The notes beneath the pieces are model-generated. The model ran no database searches and was not told where the DNA came from. It was given only the letters and a program-made list of their open reading frames with translations. 64,000 nucleotides of DNA from Enterobacter sp. EA-1. GTDB taxonomy: Bacteria > Pseudomonadota > Gammaproteobacteria > Enterobacterales > Enterobacteriaceae. The translations under genes were made by a program, and so were the position numbers. Each line of letters starts with the position of its first letter. Position 1 is the first letter of the stretch. The stretch covers positions 930,001-994,000 of the forward strand of contig CP025776.1 in the NCBI GenBank assembly GCA_002886105.1, read 5' to 3'. Positions 21,603-32,497 of this stretch are shown here, piece after piece.

Positions 21603-22625
21603 ATGATCGTTCTCAGGAATATTTCCAAGATTTTCGACCGCGGAAAGGCATCGATTACTGCCGTCGACAGCGTCAATCTGACCGTTGAGCAGGGGCAAAT
21701 TTACGGGATTATCGGCTACAGCGGCGCCGGGAAAAGTACGCTGATCCGTTTACTGAACGGGCTGGAAAAGCCCACCGCCGGCAGTGTGGTGATCAATGGG
21801 CAGGATATAGCCGCCGCGCGGCGAAGCGTTGCGCCAGTGCGCGTCTGAAGATCAGCATGGTGTTCCAGCATTTCAATTTATTGTGGTCGCGCACGGTCAG
21901 CGAAAACATCGCGTTTTCTATGCAGATTGCCGGTGCGCCGAAAGCGAAAATCACCGCCCGTGTGGCGGAACTGGATTGAGCTGGTGGGGCTGAAAGGCCG
22001 CGAAAACGCCTATCCGTCGCAGTTGAGCGGCGGGCAGAAACAGCGTGTCGGTATTGCCCGTGCGCTGGCGAATAATCCGGATGTGCTGTTGTGCGATGAA
22101 GCAACGTCGGCGCTGGATCCGCAGACGACCGATCAGATTCTCGATCTGCTGCTGGATATTAATCGCCGCTTCAAACTGACCATCGTACTGATCACCCATG
22201 AAATGCATGTGGTGCGCAAAATCTGTGACCGCGTGGCGGTGATGGAGAACGGTCAGGTGGTGGAAGAGGGCGATGTGTTAAACGTCTTTACTCACCCGCA
22301 AAAACCGATCACCCGGCAGTTTGTGCGCCGAGTCAGCCAGTATAAAGAAGACGAGGCGTTTAACCCGGAACTGAGCAGCGATCTGGGCGGCGCTGTCATT
22401 AAATTGACCTTTACCGGCCACAACACGCACCAGCCGATTGTGGGGGAACTGACCCTGCGCTATGGCCTGCCGTTCAATATTCTGCACGGCAAAATGTCGC
22501 AAACGGCGCACGGTGTCTTTGGACAATTATGGGTGCACGTGGTGGCGACCCCGGAACAACTGAACAATATCCTCGCCGACTTACGCAACAGCGAGATTGA
22601 AAGCGAGGTGGTAACGCATGGCTGA
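21603..22625 (+). CDS. metN: methionine ABC transporter ATPase (MetN family)
   Basis: ATPase of a D/L-methionine importer. Walker A is [16 protein letters not shown] (residues about 38-53), the signature loop [15 protein letters not shown], Walker [15 protein letters not shown], and the switch histidine in LITHEMHVV. The C-terminal 100 residues after [11 protein letters not shown] form the ligand-binding NIL/C2 domain typical of MetN. Around 341 residues. Breaks near 21838 and 21975. Its stop overlaps the metI start by eight bases. This is probably a second met importer, distinct from the housekeeping metNIQ, because it sits with mtcBC. Confidence 0.88.
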
Positions 22626-23287
22626 GTCATTTTTCCCCCATCTGAAATGGGAGCAACTCTGGGCCGCCACGCAAGAGACGTTATATATGACGGCGCTGTC
22701 AGGCGCGGCGACGTTTGTGCTGGGTATTTTGCTTGGGCTGGCGCTGTTTCTGACTGCGCGTGGCGGTCTGTTTCAGAACCGCGCGTTGTACAGCGTGATC
22801 TCGATTGTGGTGAACGTCTTCCGCTCGATCCCGTTCATCATTTTGATTGTGCTGTTGATCCCGTTTACCAAGGCGCTGGTCGGCACCATTCTCGGTGCTA
22901 ATGCGGCATTGCCCGCATTGATTGTTGGCGCTGCGCCGTTTTATGCGCGTCTGGTCGAGATTGCGCTGCGCGAAGTGGATAAAGGGGTGATTGAGGCGAC
23001 GCGTTCAATGGGCGCGCGTCTGAGCACACTGGTTTTTTCGGGTGTTACTGCCTGAATCATCACCTGCGCTGGTGTCCGGTATTACCGTGACGCTGATTGC
23101 GCTGGTGAGCTACAGCGCCATGGCCGGGGTTATTGGCGCAGGCGGGTTGGGCAACCTTGCTTATCTGGAAGGATTCCAGCGGAACCACAACGACGTCACG
23201 CTGGTGGCGACGGTGACTATCCTGATCATCGTCTTCATCATCCAGTTCTGCGGCGACGTGATTACTTCTCTGTTAGATAAACGATAA
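22618..23287 (+). CDS. metI: methionine ABC transporter permease (MetI family)
   Basis: Inner-membrane permease of about 222 residues with five predicted helices, for example TALSGAATFVLGILLGLALFL and VVNVFRSIPFIILIVLLIPF. The EAA-type cytoplasmic loop is seen at DKGVIEATRSMGAR, and the helix after it reads AGVIGAGGLGNLAYLEGFQR, as in MetI. The ATGGCTGA overlap with metN indicates coupled translation. One or two base errors near 23036-23062 split the frame just after the EAA loop. Confidence 0.87.
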
Positions 23288-23306
23288 TTATTGGGAAACC
23301 ACCATC

Positions 23307-24116
23307 ATGAAAAAAACACTGACACTGATTGCCGCAGCCACCCTGAGCGTTCTGAGCTTCTCATCCTCGGGCGGACACGCTGATTGTTGGCGCATCCAAT
23401 GTGCCGCATGCTGAAATTCTGGAGCAGGCGAAACCGATTCTGGCGAAGCAGGGCATCGATCTGGAAATTAAACCGTTCCGAGGACTACATCCTGCCGAAC
23501 ACCGCGCTGGCCAGCCGTGAACTGGATGCCAACTACTTCCAGCACATCCCGTACCTGAACAGCGTGATCAAAGACCACGCGGGCGACAAGACCTATGATT
23601 TTGTTAGCGCGGGCGCGATTCATATTGAGCCGATCGGTATTTACTCTAAAAATACAAGTCGCTGAAAGATCTGCCGCAGGGCGGCAAAATCATCATGCGT
23701 GATGCGGTCTCCGAAGAGGGGCGTATCCTGTCCATCTTTGAAAAGAGGGCGTGATCAAGCTGAAACCGGGTGTTGATAAAGTCACAGCGCGTATTGACGA
23801 CATCGTGGAGAACCCGAAAAAACTGGAAGTTCCTGCCGAACGTTGAAGCAGCGCTGCTGCCGCAGATGTACAACAACGATGAAGGCGACGCGGTGGTGAT
23901 CAACGCCAACTACGCGATCGATGCTGGCACTGGATCCGGTGCACGATCCGATTGCGGTAGAGAGCGGTGAAAACAACCCGTATGCGAACATCATTACCGT
24001 TCATCGCGGCGATGAGAAGAAAAAAAGATATTGTTGCGCTGGTGAACGTGCTGCACTCCAAAGAGATTCAGGAGTGGATCCGTACCAAATATAAAGGCGC
24101 GGTGATCCCCGGTTAA
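23307..24116 (+). CDS. metQ: methionine-binding lipoprotein (MetQ/NlpA family)
   Basis: Periplasmic substrate-binding protein of about 270 residues. It starts MKKTLTLIAAATLSVLSFSS; the first mature residues after frame repair read DTLIVGASNVPHAEILEQAKP, and later YILPNTALASRELDANYFQHIPYLN and VSAGAIHIEPIGIYS are classic NlpA-family blocks. The usual lipobox cysteine is not obvious in the sequence as read, so it may be a secreted rather than lipidated form, or the error near 23370 hides it. At 23478-23483 CCGAGG replaces an expected CCAGG (KPFQDYIL). Other breaks lie near 23655, 23750, 23832 and 23928. Confidence 0.85.
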
Positions 24117-24130
24117 TAACTGATCCTTCT

Positions 24131-24171
24131 GGCGCGCGGCTGTTCTGGCCGCGCGCCTGTTGCTCTTTTTT
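24131..24171 (+). terminator. terminator of metNIQ
   Basis: A perfect 10-base stem (GGCGCGCGGC with GCCGCGCGCC) around a 7-base loop, followed shortly by a run of six T. Confidence 0.85.
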
Positions 24172-24305
24172 CCTCCTCCTTCTTTATTTCCGTCGTTTCT
24201 GGTCCATTATTTCCTTGTGATTAATATCACCAAATTTAAACAACCTTGTTAACACCCATTAACAATGCACTACTATTGCCGGGTTCATTCCGGGCGGAGG
24301 TAGAG

Positions 24306-25490
24306 ATGAAAGATGTCGTGATCGTGGGGCTGTCCGCACGCCAATCGGCTGTTTTCAGGGGGGCATTATCGCGCCACTCCGCCGTTGAGCTTGGTAGCCC
24401 GGTGGTGCAGGCGCTGGTGGAACGCAGCGGCGTGCAGCCACAAGATATTGATGAAGTGATCCCACGGGCCGGTGTTAACTGCCGGAGCCGGGCAGAATCC
24501 TGCGCGCCAGTCGGCCATTAAAGGTGGGCTGCCGAATACCGTTTCCGCCATCACCATTAACGATGTTTGCGGTTCAGGCCTGAAAGCCCTGCATCTGGCC
24601 TCACAGGCTATTCAGTGCGGTGAGGCGGATGTGGTGATCGCAGGCGGCCAGGAAAACATGAGCCGTGCACCGCATGTGCTCACCGACAGTCGAACCGGTG
24701 CGCCGCTGGGCAATAGCCAACTGATTGATAGTCTGGTGCATGACGGGCTGTGGGATGCATTCAACGATTACCATATGGGCATGACGGCGGAAAATCTGGC
24801 GCGGGAGTATGGCATCAGCCGCGAACATCAGGATGAATGGGCGCTCCGTTCCCAGCATAAAGCGCGCGCGGCCATTGATTCAGGTCGCTTTCGCGCGGAG
24901 ATTGTCCCGGTGAATGCGATTGCCGCAGATGGTCGCGCGATGATTGTCGATACCGATGAGCAGCCGCGTACCGATCCCAGTGCCGAAGCGCTGGCAAGAT
25001 TGTCTCCGGCTTTTGGCGTGAGTGGTTCGGTCACCGCCGGTAACGCCTCACCATTGAATGACGGCGCGGCGGCAGTATTGATGATGAGCGAGAATAAAGC
25101 GCAGGCGCTGAATCTGCCGGTGCTGGCGCGTATTCGGGCGTTTGCCAGCGTTGGCGTTGACCCGGCGTTGATGGGGGATCGCGCCCGTTTATGCAATGCG
25201 ACGTTGCACCGGAGCGCAGGCTGGCAATTAAATGATGTTGACCTGATTGAAGCGAACGAAGCCTATGCTGCGCAAGCGTTGTCGGTGGGGAAAGTCCTCG
25301 AATGGGACGAGAAACGCGTCAATGTCAATGGCGGCGCGATCGCGTTGGGTCATCCGATTGGCGCATCCGGTTGCCGTATTCTGGTTTCACTGGTGCACGA
25401 GGATGCAAAAGCGCAACGCGCGAAAAGGACTGGCAACATTATGTATTGGCGGTGGCCGGGGGCGTAGCGCTGGCTATTGAACGCGACTGA
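24306..25490 (+). CDS. yqeF: acetyl-CoA acetyltransferase (YqeF-like thiolase)
   Basis: Thiolase of about 394 residues that condenses or cleaves acetoacetyl-CoA. The nucleophilic cysteine is in INDVCGSGLKALHLA (about residue 88), the general-base histidine in GGAIALGHPIGASGCRIL, and the second cysteine in the C-terminal LCIGGGRGVALAIERD after repair. Breaks near 24357, 24463, 25005-25015 and 25418. RBS GGAGG precedes ATG 24306. In E. coli yqeF also lies close to the kdu and araE genes, so this position is conserved. Its physiological substrate is not clear from the context. Confidence 0.86.
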
Positions 25491-25510
25491 TCTTCTCTTT
25501 TAAGTCAAAT

Positions 25511-25541
25511 AAAGCCTTCCATCCGGAAGGCTTTATTATTT
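25511..25541 (+). terminator. terminator of yqeF
   Basis: Perfect 10-base stem AAAGCCTTCC / GGAAGGCTTT around a four-base loop, followed by ATTATTTG. Confidence 0.85.
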
Positions 25542-25965
25542 GTGATGGCGATCTCAGGCGGTGTTTCAATTAAATTAAAACCTTCACGACTTCACCTAAT
25601 AAGCATTCCACGTAATTGAAAGACGCTTCTTAAACTCCCTGAAATTGTATTGTTGCCACCGTTACCATTGTCATTGTGCAAGGTAAGTCTGCTTATTATT
25701 ATATTTTTCATTTTGTAGGTGACTGTTTTTAATTGTGTTCTTGAGTTGTATTTCAACTTGTAACAGTGTGGTTAATAAAAATTTGGTGTGATCTTGCCCC
25801 TGTTTTTTATGGCTAAAGTGGAAAATATATTGATATTCATCACGCTGTTATAGATAGTTCAACCCTATACAATTATTTACGATCGAGATCACTAAAATAA
25901 AGTTACTAAAAAATAAAATAGAATTCCATAAAAATGGAACATAATTTTAATTATTGAGGTGACTC
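25542..25965. promoter_or_regulatory. kdgM upstream region
   Basis: About 420 AT-rich bases. A weak KdgR-like element, TGGAACATAATTTTA at 25935-25949, overlaps the expected leader just before the kdgM ribosome site (GAGGTG). A TGTGATC motif near 25787 could be half of a CRP site. Long regulatory regions are usual for kdgM-type porin genes. No other gene is visible. Confidence 0.4.
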
Positions 25966-26645
25966 ATGTTTAAGAAAACTCTGGCTCTTGCTTCACTCCT
26001 TGGCGCTTCCTTCGCATCACAAGCTGTTACCGTCGACTTACGTCATGAATACATCGACAGCGGCTCTAACGCCGATCGTGTGGCGGTCTCTCACCGTTTT
26101 GATAACGGCGTGGGCTTTGGTGTTGAAGCGAAATGGAAATCCGGCGGCGATGATGCCGATAAACCCTTAACTGAAATTGTCGGTAATGGTCATGAAGAGT
26201 CGATCAACTGGCGTTGGGCTGCGACCAAGAATTTTGCGCTGACCCCCGGCTTTAATATCGAAAGTAAAGATACGAACTCCATTTATAAACCGTATCTGCA
26301 TGTGCAATACAGCTTTGATAACGGCATTTATATTGCAGGCCGCTATCGTTATGAATACACACGTAACCCGGATTCCAGCACCGTTGATAATAAAGTCAAC
26401 AAATTCGATACCGGGTGGGTTGGGCGCTGGGCGATTTCCGTTTTGAGCTGAACTATGTTTATGCCAAGAGCACCGAAGACGTTATTCGCGAAAACAACAA
26501 AACCTATTCAAACGAATATAACGCCAAGGTGGCTTATAAACTCGATAAGAACTGGTCTCCGTATGTTGAATTGGGCAACGTGGGCGTGAAAAGCACCGAC
26601 GAACGCCAGACCCGTTTCCGTCTCGGCGTAGCGTATTCTTTCTGA
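25966..26645 (+). CDS. kdgM: oligogalacturonate-specific outer-membrane porin (KdgM family)
   Basis: A small monomeric 12-strand porin that admits oligogalacturonides. It begins with a signal peptide (MFKKTLALASLLGASFASQA) followed by VTVDLRHEYIDSGSNADRVAVSHRF and alternating beta-strand sequence; it ends RFRLGVAYSF with the C-terminal aromatic residue typical of outer-membrane barrels. About 225 residues. A frame error near 26412-26430 (GATACCGGGTGGG) breaks it between strands. It heads the pectin-oligomer set together with ogl, kdu and tog genes. Confidence 0.86.
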
Positions 26646-26668
26646 TTGTCTGAATTACCTCAAAATTA

Positions 26669-26699
26669 TCCCCCGGAGCCGTTGGCCGGGGATTTTTTT
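26669..26699 (+). terminator. terminator of kdgM
   Basis: TCCCCGG-type arm, nine-base loop and CCGGGGA arm, followed by seven T, 25 bases after the kdgM stop. Confidence 0.8.
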
Positions 26700-26911
26700 G
26701 CGCTATTTAGAACCGCCGTGGCGTTATTGCTCACTTCCCCATCTTCGACTCCACTTCAGCTCTGCCGTTTTGAACAGCGCTTGTGCTGATAATTGGCTAG
26801 CGGACGAATCACTCAGCAATATCCGAACCCCGTGGAGCCAACTGAAACGCACACTATTCCGGGGCAAACGCCGGTCTGTGAACGCGAAAATTTATCCTTG
26901 CATCGACGGGT

Positions 26912-26939
26912 AAAAAAAAAGCCCCCCGTGAGGAGGGCA
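26912..26939 (-). terminator. terminator of the first ogl gene
   Basis: On the minus strand, GCCCTCC / GGGGGGC arms with a short loop are followed by nine T, 30 bases past the ogl stop. Confidence 0.8.
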
Positions 26940-26968
26940 AGGCCAGTTACAGAAACACGACTAAAAAT

Positions 26969-28139
26969 TTATGCCTGCAGCATGACGCGCTGCGCGGGAA
27001 GTTTTGCGATATAGAGCGCCGGTTTGCCGTCTTTATCAGAGCTGTACAAAATGGCGCTGTCGTCCGGGGTAAACGAAGGATGCGGATGCGTCACCGGCGG
27101 CTGTTTGCCACGGTCGCCCATGAGGTGTCATGACGGGCAACGCGGAAATAGGCCTTTGCGCCACGTCAAACACATACAAATAGGGATCGTTATCAATGGT
27201 GTAGCCGCTGGTGTCTTTCACATCTACTGGCGTACCGGAACCATCACCGACCAGCAGCGTACCGTCAAAGTTACTCATCAAGTGAGAGCAGGCCGGCATC
27301 GGCATCACAGCTTCGTTTACGCCACTGTCCGGGTTGAAGCGGTAAATAGTGCGCCCTTGTTTGCCCTTCAGGTACGAGACATACACCAGCGCGGAGCCGT
27401 TTGGCACCCAGAATTCATGCGTGCAGCTTTCGCCTTCGGCGTGATCTTTCACTTTACGCACATGGCTGCCATCTTCATTGACCAGCCACATCCGCGCGTC
27501 CACCAGTCATGAGGACCTTCATGACAAAACGCCACGGTATTGTCATCGAACGGGCGGTAGATCGGGTGACCGAGCCAGTTTTTTCTCTTCATGGATGACG
27601 CTGCTTTGACCGTTTTGCAAATCCACGCGCAACAGACGGCAGTGCGGGCCTTTATGGAAGAAATCGTGGAACAATTGCCAGCTGTTCAGCGGCGTCCAGT
27701 CGCTGGCGGCAATCTCAATACCCACCAGTTTGGTGCAGTCGCTGTTTGCAACCCATGTACCGTAGCCTACCCACTCATCCGGTACGCGGTAGATTTCACG
27801 TTCGGCCAGCGTCTGCAAATTCACTTCGCGCAGCGTACGGTCATTCTTCACGTAATAGAGGGTGCTGTCGTCTGGCGAGAAAGCCGCCAAAGGTGTTATC
27901 GCCTGCGCCTTCCGTCAGTTGTACGGCTTCTGCATTAGCGATATCCAGCAGGTAGTAGTTCCAGTTGCCATCAAATTCACCGGCAAACAACAGATGACTG
28001 CCATCGTTAAAAAACACTTCTGATAAAAGTAGTTCCGGTGGCAGGTCACTTCCGGCGGGGTTAAGCGGGTGATTTCCGCGCCGGTGTCCGGATCGCGGCT
28101 GACTGCGTATTGCAGTTTTACCCGCATGCCTTTTGCCAT
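26969..28139 (-). CDS. ogl: oligogalacturonate lyase (Ogl), copy 1
   Basis: Cytosolic polysaccharide lyase family 22 enzyme, a seven-bladed beta-propeller that cleaves digalacturonate and unsaturated dimers to 5-keto-4-deoxyuronate. It starts MAKGMRVKLQYAVSRDPDTG and has repeated propeller strands, plus ITRLTPPEVTCHRNYFYQK, THEFWVPNGSALVYVSY, ACSHLMSNFDGTLLVGDG and a HPHPSFTPDDSAILYSSDKDG C-terminal blade. The conserved His residues of the Mn-binding and catalytic site lie in these segments. About 388 residues, equal to Dickeya Ogl. Frame errors near 28020, 27885, 27575, 27508 and 27110. It is divergent from kduI, with a KdgR-like box in between. Confidence 0.87.
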
Positions 28140-28625
28140 ATCTCACTCCTTTAAAGGGTCCGGTGGGCAAGCAAGCGCCCTAATGTGACCACAGATGCTT
28201 TCAAGTTTAAAAACTGGGTATTAATTTATCAAAACAATGTTTCCAATATGTGTGATTGCTGACGCACTTTATAAGAAAAGCGCAAAACAGGACGCAATAA
28301 GGCAACGGAAAATGCGCGACTTTGATTTTAAACAGGAAAAGTGCCCTTCGGCTGTCAAAACTCAAAGACGCTGTTAAATTATTGTTTGCTATGATTAATT
28401 TAACGGAAATTTTGCCGCCCTCTCAATATAACGGCGATGTCAACGCCGAACATTCGTGATCGGACTTACAGATCTTGAAAGAAGTAACAGAAAAAAGTGA
28501 AACGTCGTTTTATTTACGATTGAAAACACGTTTTAGCCGGGATAAGATGCACCAATACAAGAAACGGAACATTGTTTCTCTTCTGTTGAGTGACGTTTCG
28601 GTCAAAATTTACTTCGGAGGTTATT
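28140..28625. promoter_or_regulatory. ogl / kduI divergent control region with KdgR-like boxes
   Basis: About 490 bases. Two KdgR-type inverted repeats are visible: ATCAAAACAATGTTTCCAAT at 28228-28247, 90 bases before ogl, and TGAAACGTCGTTTTA at 28498-28512, ahead of kduI. The KdgR consensus is a near palindrome of TGAAAC and GTTTCA halves. An adjoining TGTGATTGCTGACGCA stretch after the first box is a partial CRP-like site. Confidence 0.6.
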
Positions 28626-29462
28626 GTGGAAGTCAGACAAAGCATCCACAGTGCGCACGCAAAAACGCTGGACACCCGGAGGGCCTGCGCAATGAGTTTT
28701 TAGTCGAAAAAGTCTTCGTCGATGACGAATACACCATGGTCTATAGCCACATTGATCGCATCATTGTCGGCGGCATCAAACCGGTGAAGAAAACCGTGTC
28801 CGTGGGCGGCGAAGTGGGTAAACAACTCGGCGTCAGCTACTTCCTTGAGCGTCGTGAACTGGGCGTGATCAACATCGGCGGGCCGGGCACCATTACGGTT
28901 GACGGTCAGTGCTTTGAAATCGGTCACCGCGATGCGTTGTATGTCGGCAAAGGGGCGAAAGAGGTGGTTTTCGCCAGCATCGATAGCGCGAAACCGGCGA
29001 AGTTCTACTACAACTGCGCGCCTGCGCACATGACGTTCCCGACCAAAAAGTGACGCCAGCCGATGTTGCACCGGTCACTCTCGGCGATCCGCTAACCAGC
29101 AACCGTCGCACCATCAATAAATACTTCGTGCCGGATGTGCTGGAAACCTGCCAGTTGAGCATGGGGCTGACTGAGCTGGAGCCGGGCAACCTGTGGAACA
29201 CCATGCCGTGCCACACGCATGAACGCCGGATGGAAGTCTACTTCTACTTCAATATGGAAGAGGACGCCTGCGTATTCCATATGATGGGTCAGCCGCAGGA
29301 AACGCGTCATCTCGTGATGCATAACGAACAAGCTGTAATTTCTCCAAGCTGGTCAATCCATTCGGGTGTGGGTACGCGCGCGTACACCTTCATCTGGGGG
29401 ATGGTGGGGGAGAACCAGTCTTTGATGACATGGACCACGTCGCTGTAAAAGATCTGCGCTAG
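28626..29462 (+). CDS. kduI: 5-keto-4-deoxyuronate isomerase (KduI)
   Basis: Isomerises 5-keto-4-deoxyuronate to 2,5-diketo-3-deoxygluconate. A 278-residue cupin protein very close to E. coli Kdu[21 protein letters not shown] after repair, [20 protein letters not shown], and the metal-binding cupin segment [16 protein letters not shown] with [16 protein letters not shown]. The start is GTG 28626 ([12 protein letters not shown]), six bases after GGAGG; upstream ATG and GTG codons in the same frame would give an N-terminus absent in the family. Breaks near 28677, 29052 and 29418. Followed after 60 bases by kduD. Confidence 0.9.
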
Positions 29463-29522
29463 TCGCGGGCAGCATAAAACCATGCCTGTCCGGTACAGGC
29501 GCTGATAGATTAAGGAACAAAC

Positions 29523-30285
29523 ATGATTCTGGATGCATTTTCTCTTCAAGGTAAGGTTGCGGTAGTGAGCGGTTGCGATACCGGTCTCGGTCAGGGTATG
29601 GCGCTGGGTCTGGCGGAAGCAGGCTGCGACATCGTTGGCATCAACATTGTTGAACCGACGGAAACCATCGAGCGTGTCACTGCGCTGGGTCGTCGTTTCC
29701 TCAGCCTGACAGCCGATCTGCGTCAGATTGACGGTATTCCGGCACTGTTGGAGCGCGCGGTGGCGGAATTCGGCAAAATCGATATTCTGGTCAACAACGC
29801 CGGTTTGATCCGTCGCGAAGACGCGATCAACTTCAGCGAGAAAGACTGGGATGACGTCATGAACCTGAACATTAAAAGCGTGTTCTTCATGTCTCAGGCC
29901 GCGGCGAAACACTTTATCGCGCAGGGTCACGGCGGCAAGATCATCAACATCGCTTCCATGCTCTCCTTCCGAGGGCGGCATCCGCGTTCCGTCTTACACC
30001 GCGTCGAAAAGCGGCGTAATGGGTGTGACCCGTCTGCTGGCGAATGAATGGGCGAAGCACAATATCAACGTCAACGCTATTGCGCCGGGCTATATGGCCA
30101 CCAACAACACCCAGCAACTGCGTGCCGACGAACAACGTAGCGCGGAGATCCTTGACCGTATTCCGGCTGGCCGTTGGGGGCTGCCAAGCGACCTGATGGG
30201 GCCAGTTGTGTTCCTCGCCTCTCAGGCGTCTGATTACATCAGCGGCTACACCATTGCCGTGGATGGCGGCTGGCTGGCGCGTTAA
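29523..30285 (+). CDS. kduD: 2-deoxy-D-gluconate 3-dehydrogenase (KduD)
   Basis: NAD-dependent short-chain dehydrogenase reducing diketo-deoxygluconate to KDG. 253 residues when repaired. The cofactor loop is GCDTGLGQGMALGLA (about residues 16-30), NNAG at about 90, and the catalytic Ser-Tyr-Lys set SFQGGIRVPSYTASKSG. In that last block, 29969-29974 reads CCGAGG where the E. coli-like protein requires CCAGG for Phe-Gln-Gly-Gly, a one-base insertion that destroys the frame. The kdu pair completes conversion of pectin oligomers to KDG. Confidence 0.92.
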
Positions 30286-30304
30286 GTCCCCGCCTGCGTC
30301 CGAT

Positions 30305-30332
30305 AAAAACCTGCCAGTGGGCAGGTTTTTTA
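30305..30332 (+). terminator. terminator of kduID
   Basis: AACCTGCC / GGCAGGTT stem around AGTG, followed by TTTTTTAT, 20 bases after the kduD stop. Confidence 0.85.
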
Positions 30333-30597
30333 TATCCGCATATTATTTGTCCATATGTCACTGCTTAAAAAAATCCATATCCTTTTATCTTAATTAGCAG
30401 GCTTTGTTTAAAAATTTATTACAAATAAAGGAGTTAAAAATAGTTTATGGCTTAAACGTTATTTTCAAAATTGTAAACTCCATCACAAAACATCATGCCA
30501 CAGCGAATTTATCCATATCTTCGCGTTTTATAGACTGACGCTCGTTCACGCCGCTGACTTACTTTCATAAGACATCTTATTCTGTGCAGGCGAAAAA

Positions 30598-32019
30598 ATG
30601 GCATCTATCAGTAATGAGTCTGTAGTTTTACCGCGTGCGCTGCGTGATACCCGGCGTATGAACCTGTTTGTCTCTGTCTCTGCGGCAGTCGCCGGGCTGC
30701 TGTTTGGTTCGGATATCGGCGTGATCGCCGGTGCGTTGCCGTTTATTACCGATCATTTCACCTTAAGCAGCCGGTTGCAGGAGTGGGTCGTCAGCAGCAT
30801 GATGCTCGGCGCAGCGCTCGGCGCACTGTTCAATGGCTGGCTCTCTTTCCGCCTCGGGCGTAAATACAGCCTGATGGCGGGCGCCGTGTTGTTTGTTGCC
30901 GGATCGCTGGGATCGGCTTTCGCCGGTAACGTGGAACTGTTGCTGGTGTCCCGCGTGGTGCTGGGCGTGGCGGTGGGGATTGCCTCCTACACCGCGCCAC
31001 TCTATCTGTCGGAAATGGCCAGCGAAAATGTGCGCGGCAAGATGATCAGCATGTATCAACTGATGGTGACGCTGGGCATTGTGCTGGCGTTCCTCTCTGA
31101 TACGGCGTTCAGCTACAGCAGCAACTGGCGGGCGATGCTCGGCGTGCTGGCGCTGCCGGCCGTGTTGTTGATTATTCTGGTGGTGTTCCTGCCCAATAGC
31201 CCACGTTGGCTGGCGCAAAAGGGCGACATATCGAAGCGGAAGAGGTGTTGCGCATGCTGCGTGATACCTCTGAAAAAGCCCGCGAAGAGCTGAATGAAAT
31301 TCGCGAAAGCCTGAAGCTAAAACAGGGGGGATTCCAGCTGTTTAAAGCTAACCGCAATGTGCGTCGTGCGGTATTCCTCGGCATGTTGTTGCAGGCAATG
31401 CAGCAGTTCACCGGGATGAACATCATCATGTGATTACGCGCCGCGTATTTTTAAAATGAGCGGGATTCACCACCACCGAACAGCAGATGATTGCCACGCT
31501 GGTGGTCGGACTGACCTTTATGTTCGCCACGTTTATTGCGGTATTCACGGTGGATAAAGCCGGGCGTAAACCGGCGCTGAAAATCGGCTTTAGCGTGATG
31601 GCGCTGGGTACGCTGATCCTTGGTTACTGCCTGATGCAGTTTGATAACGGTACGGCATCGAACGGGCTTTCCTGGTTGTCGGTCGGCATGACCATGATCT
31701 GCATTGCCGGGTATGCAATGAGCGCGGCACCGGTGGTATGGATCCTCTGTTCAGAGATCCAGCCGCTGAAATGCCGTGATTTCGGCATTACCTGTTCGAC
31801 CACCACCAACTGGGTGTCGAACATGATCATTGGCGCGACCTTCCTGACGTTACTGGATGCGATTGGCGCGGCGGGCACCTTCTGGTTATATACCGCGCTG
31901 AACCCTCGGTGTTTGTCGGGATTACCTTCTGGCTGATTCCGGAAACCAAAAACGTCACGCTTGAGCACATTGAACGTCGACTGATGGCGGGTGAGAAGCT
32001 GCGTAACATTGGGGTATAA
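30598..32019 (+). CDS. araE: arabinose-proton symporter (AraE)
   Basis: Major facilitator sugar porter of about 472 residues with 12 membrane helices, for L-arabinose uptake with protons. Sugar-porter marks: [18 protein letters not shown] in helix 1, RLGRKYSL after helix 2, [17 protein letters not shown] (sugar-porter PESPRWL-like block), [29 protein letters not shown] and the C-terminal [13 protein letters not shown]. The upstream 260 bases hold three TCCATAT copies (about 30349, 30372, 30509) that resemble the conserved part of AraC half-sites. Breaks near 31229, 31432, 31470 and 31904-31909, the last being CCTCGG for an expected CCTGG. Confidence 0.9.
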
Positions 32020-32142
32020 CCACAGCGCGTGGCGCTGACGGGCGTCACGCTCACATTGCTGGCGAAAAGCGCGTGCAACGTTGCTGCTTTTATGGTGATA
32101 TTAATCAGTTACGGTTGATAAATCATAAGGAATGGGCGCGTT

Positions 32143-32479
32143 ATGACCGCGAAATACTACTTCAAGAATATTTTTTGGGGGATGTTTTTTCTGTCCGGTT
32201 TTGCCTCGGGCATGGAGCCGGATATGCAGGATCGCGTCTCCCAATACTTCTTTGTGTTATCGCTTTTTTAGTTGCCCGCTCTACCCGTTAGCCAAAAAGG
32301 GGTTGAGACCCTTGCGCTGACGTTTACGACGCGAGCCTTCTGGCAGCGGGGATATTTCAAAGAGACGCCGGGGAAAAACGGGCTCTATGCCTTGTATTAC
32401 GGCGCGTGCTTTTTGTTCGCCGTACCGCTCGGGTTGGCATATTTGCTCTATCTGTTGCTGGAAGAAAAAGGCCGGTTAA
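32143..32479 (+). CDS. colicin immunity protein (ColE1/Ia type)
   Basis: Inner-membrane protein predicted to protect against the adjacent pore-forming colicin. It begins TAKYYFKNIFWGMFF, matching ColE1 immunity protein's RYYIKNILFGLY, and ends with FKETPGKNGLYALYYGACFLFAVPLGLAYLLYLLL, matching the ColE1 Imm tail pattern [24 protein letters not shown]. Three or four hydrophobic helices. The ATG follows AAGGA by nine bases. Two compensating base errors near 32245-32272 interrupt it. The stop is taken as the TAA in the terminator loop, giving about 112 residues against 113 in ColE1; the literal frame would run to 32529. It is convergent with the colicin, the arrangement usual for pore-forming colicins. 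Confidence 0.72.
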
Positions 32480-32490
32480 TACCGGCCTTT
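32467..32490. terminator. shared bidirectional terminator of colicin and immunity genes
   Basis: Perfect 10-base inverted repeat AAAGGCCGGT / ACCGGCCTTT with a TAAT loop, between the convergent immunity and colicin genes. Confidence 0.75.
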
Positions 32491-32497
32491 GGTTTCA

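Noticed and set aside
27024-27512. Plus-strand frame of 162 codons within ogl
   Set aside because: Shadow of the minus-strand ogl coding sequence, which has clear PL22 homology.
28475-28625. An N-terminal extension of kduI starting at an upstream in-frame codon
   Set aside because: The literal frame extends 50 residues upstream, but E. coli KduI starts at the residue corresponding to 28626, which has a strong GGAGG site. The extension would also cover the KdgR-like box.
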